Shown here piece after piece: positions 16,072 through 17,337 of a stretch of 17,337 nt of DNA (positions are counted from its first letter, which is position 1; each line of letters opens with the position of its first letter). The notes under the pieces are model-generated. The model saw nothing but the letters and a program-made list of their open reading frames with translations. It was not told the origin of the DNA and did no database searches. The stretch comes from Nitrospirota bacterium (GTDB lineage Bacteria > Nitrospirota > Thermodesulfovibrionia > Thermodesulfovibrionales > Magnetobacteriaceae): contig JADGAE010000013.1 of assembly GCA_015232165.1 (NCBI GenBank), positions 1 through 17,337 of the forward strand, given 5' to 3'. A program made the translations under genes and the position numbers.

Positions 16072-17337
16072 ATGAAGAGATGCAAGACTAATCAGTTGAT
16101 GCGGGCAATTGCAGTTGTGCTGCTGTTGGTTGTCACCTCCTGCGGAGACCAGGGGAAGAAAGACGCCGCTAACAACAACAACGCTGACAATACGATAAAT
16201 GCAACACTAAAGACACAAGAAGCCGGCTCCTTGACAAAGGGGAGATTTACCCCCAAAGACCTCGCTTCACTGGACAAGAGCGCCTATAAAGAAGGACAAC
16301 TACTTGTTAAATTCAAGGACGATACCACCTCAACCAGGTCATTGACCGTACACAGGGCCATTGGCACCAAGGTCGTAAAGTCCTATACGTTGGTGAAAAA
16401 CCTCGAACTCGTGACCTTGCCGGGGTCCCTCGATGTCAATGAGGCCGTTAAACGGTACATGCAACATCCAGATGTCCAATATGCCGAACCCAACTACTAT
16501 GCCCAGGGGTTGGATGTCTCACCCAATGACCCCTATTTCACCCAACAATGGGCGCTGTACAACACCGGTCAGAAAAACGGCACCCCCGGTGCAGATATGA
16601 AGGCATATAAGGCCTGGGATGTCACAAAAGGGAACAAAGATATCATCGTTGCCGTTATAGACACAGGCGTGGACTACAATCACCCCGATCTCGGCGGCAA
16701 TATCTGGAACAACACCAAGGAAACCCCTGACGGCGAAGATAACGACAAAAATGGCTATATCGATGACATCAGGGGTTGGGACTTTGTCGGTAATGATCCC
16801 GTAGACCCAAAAGAGGGCAATAACCCAATGGATGTCCATGGACACGGGACTCACGTTTCCGGCACAATCGGCGCCGTCGGAAACAACTCAACCGGTGTGA
16901 CCGGTATGAGCTGGTACGTAACCATTATGCCCGTCAAGATACTAAACTCCGACCTCAAGACCACAATGGATGCCCTGATATCAGGTATCCAGTACGCAAC
17001 CAGAAACGGCGCCAAGATCATTAATGCCTCCCTGGGATGGAAAAATACCAGCCAGGCTATATACAACGCGATAGCAAGCGCAAGGGATGCAGGCGTGTTG
17101 CTGGTAGCGGCCGCCGGTAACGGTGGCAGCTCCGACAACATCTACTGTAACGGCTCCCTACAAAACGACAACGACCTATCGCCATGCTATCCGGCTAGCT
17201 ACAACCTCGAAAACATCATATCGGTCGCAGCCTCGGACCAAAACGACATGCTCGCCTCCTTTTCCAACTACGGGGCAATCTCGGTCGATGTCTCCGCCCC
17301 CGGCGTTGATATCTGCAGCACGATAACAGGCTATAAC
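16072..17337 (+). CDS. Subtilisin-family (S8) serine peptidase lipoprotein, 3' end outside window (partial)
   Basis: The reading frame is open for 422 codons to the window end. It has a signal with lipobox VTSC (Cys24), an Asn-rich linker, a propeptide of the I9/fervidolysin type (about 77-145: EGQLLVKFKDD, then HPDVQYAEPNY) and the peptidase domain. The catalytic Asp is at 197 (VIDTGVDYNHPDL) and the catalytic His at 258 (HGHGTHVSG). The oxyanion-hole Asn is at 350 (AAAGNGG). A calcium-site-like DNDKNGYIDDI with GWDF lies between the Asp and His motifs. The Ser motif (GTSMA) would come just after the window end, so activity cannot be judged fully. GGAGG at 16062-16066 precedes ATG by 5 nt. 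It begins 22 nt after the Ig-like lipoprotein gene, so it may process that or other surface proteins; this is inference. Confidence 0.93.
   Translation, partial: MKRCKTNQLMRAIAVVLLLVVTSCGDQGKKDAANNNNADNTINATLKTQEAGSLTKGRFTPKDLASLDKSAYKEGQLLVKFKDDTTSTRSLTVHRAIGTKVVKSYTLVKNLELVTLPGSLDVNEAVKRYMQHPDVQYAEPNYYAQGLDVSPNDPYFTQQWALYNTGQKNGTPGADMKAYKAWDVTKGNKDIIVAVIDTGVDYNHPDLGGNIWNNTKETPDGEDNDKNGYIDDIRGWDFVGNDPVDPKEGNNPMDVHGHGTHVSGTIGAVGNNSTGVTGMSWYVTIMPVKILNSDLKTTMDALISGIQYATRNGAKIINASLGWKNTSQAIYNAIASARDAGVLLVAAAGNGGSSDNIYCNGSLQNDNDLSPCYPASYNLENIISVAASDQNDMLASFSNYGAISVDVSAPGVDICSTITGYN

Overview
The window is a housekeeping-to-envelope junction of a Gram-negative-type bacterium with type IV pili. Every gene reads on the + strand. 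Eight products carry a signal peptide or membrane anchor, and five of them have a lipobox cysteine. Frequent AUA isoleucine codons, the order infB-DUF503-rbfA-nrnA-truB, and long AMIN-type PilQ proteins fit Nitrospirota or a deltaproteobacterium-like lineage. I favour Nitrospirota, but this is an impression and not a proof.

Region 1 (1-5250) is the translation and RNA-maintenance cluster: the probable last codons of an upstream gene, infB (IF2), a DUF503/YlxP protein, rbfA, a DHH-family phosphoesterase of the NrnA type, and truB. The gap 4111-4356 before truB is unusual. It has a 38-nt all-purine run with an 11-nt period, then a chain of GC-rich palindromes, including a perfect 13-bp stem with a 3-nt loop. 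It looks like a dispersed intergenic repeat element.

Region 2 (5251-12429) is a type IV pilus assembly operon, pilM-pilN-pilO-pilP-(AMIN/STN lipoprotein)-pilQ, with overlapping or tightly spaced genes. A very strong sigma-70-type promoter lies directly before pilM: TTGACA, 17-nt spacer, extended -10 TGGTATAAC. Its predicted +1 falls on the A of the pilM ATG and no Shine-Dalgarno is visible, so the pil transcript is predicted to be leaderless. The products would form the inner-membrane PilM/N/O platform, the periplasmic PilP connector and the PilQ outer-membrane secretin. Between pilP and pilQ sits an extra gene resembling the first half of PilQ (lipobox, two AMIN domains, STN domain) but lacking the secretin channel. 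It looks like a tandem paralogue and is the most interesting gene here.

Region 3 (12475-17337) is a run of three secreted lipoproteins: a 204-residue protein of unknown function, a 980-residue Ig-like repeat protein with two EF-hand-like calcium loops and six repeats of about 82-96 residues, and a subtilisin-family (S8) peptidase cut by the window end before its catalytic serine. Each has its own good ribosome binding site and the gaps are short, so they may be co-expressed. My inference is a surface adhesin/protease module linked to the pilus operon; the sequence does not prove the link. No tRNA, rRNA, CRISPR array, insertion sequence or clear rho-independent terminator was seen.
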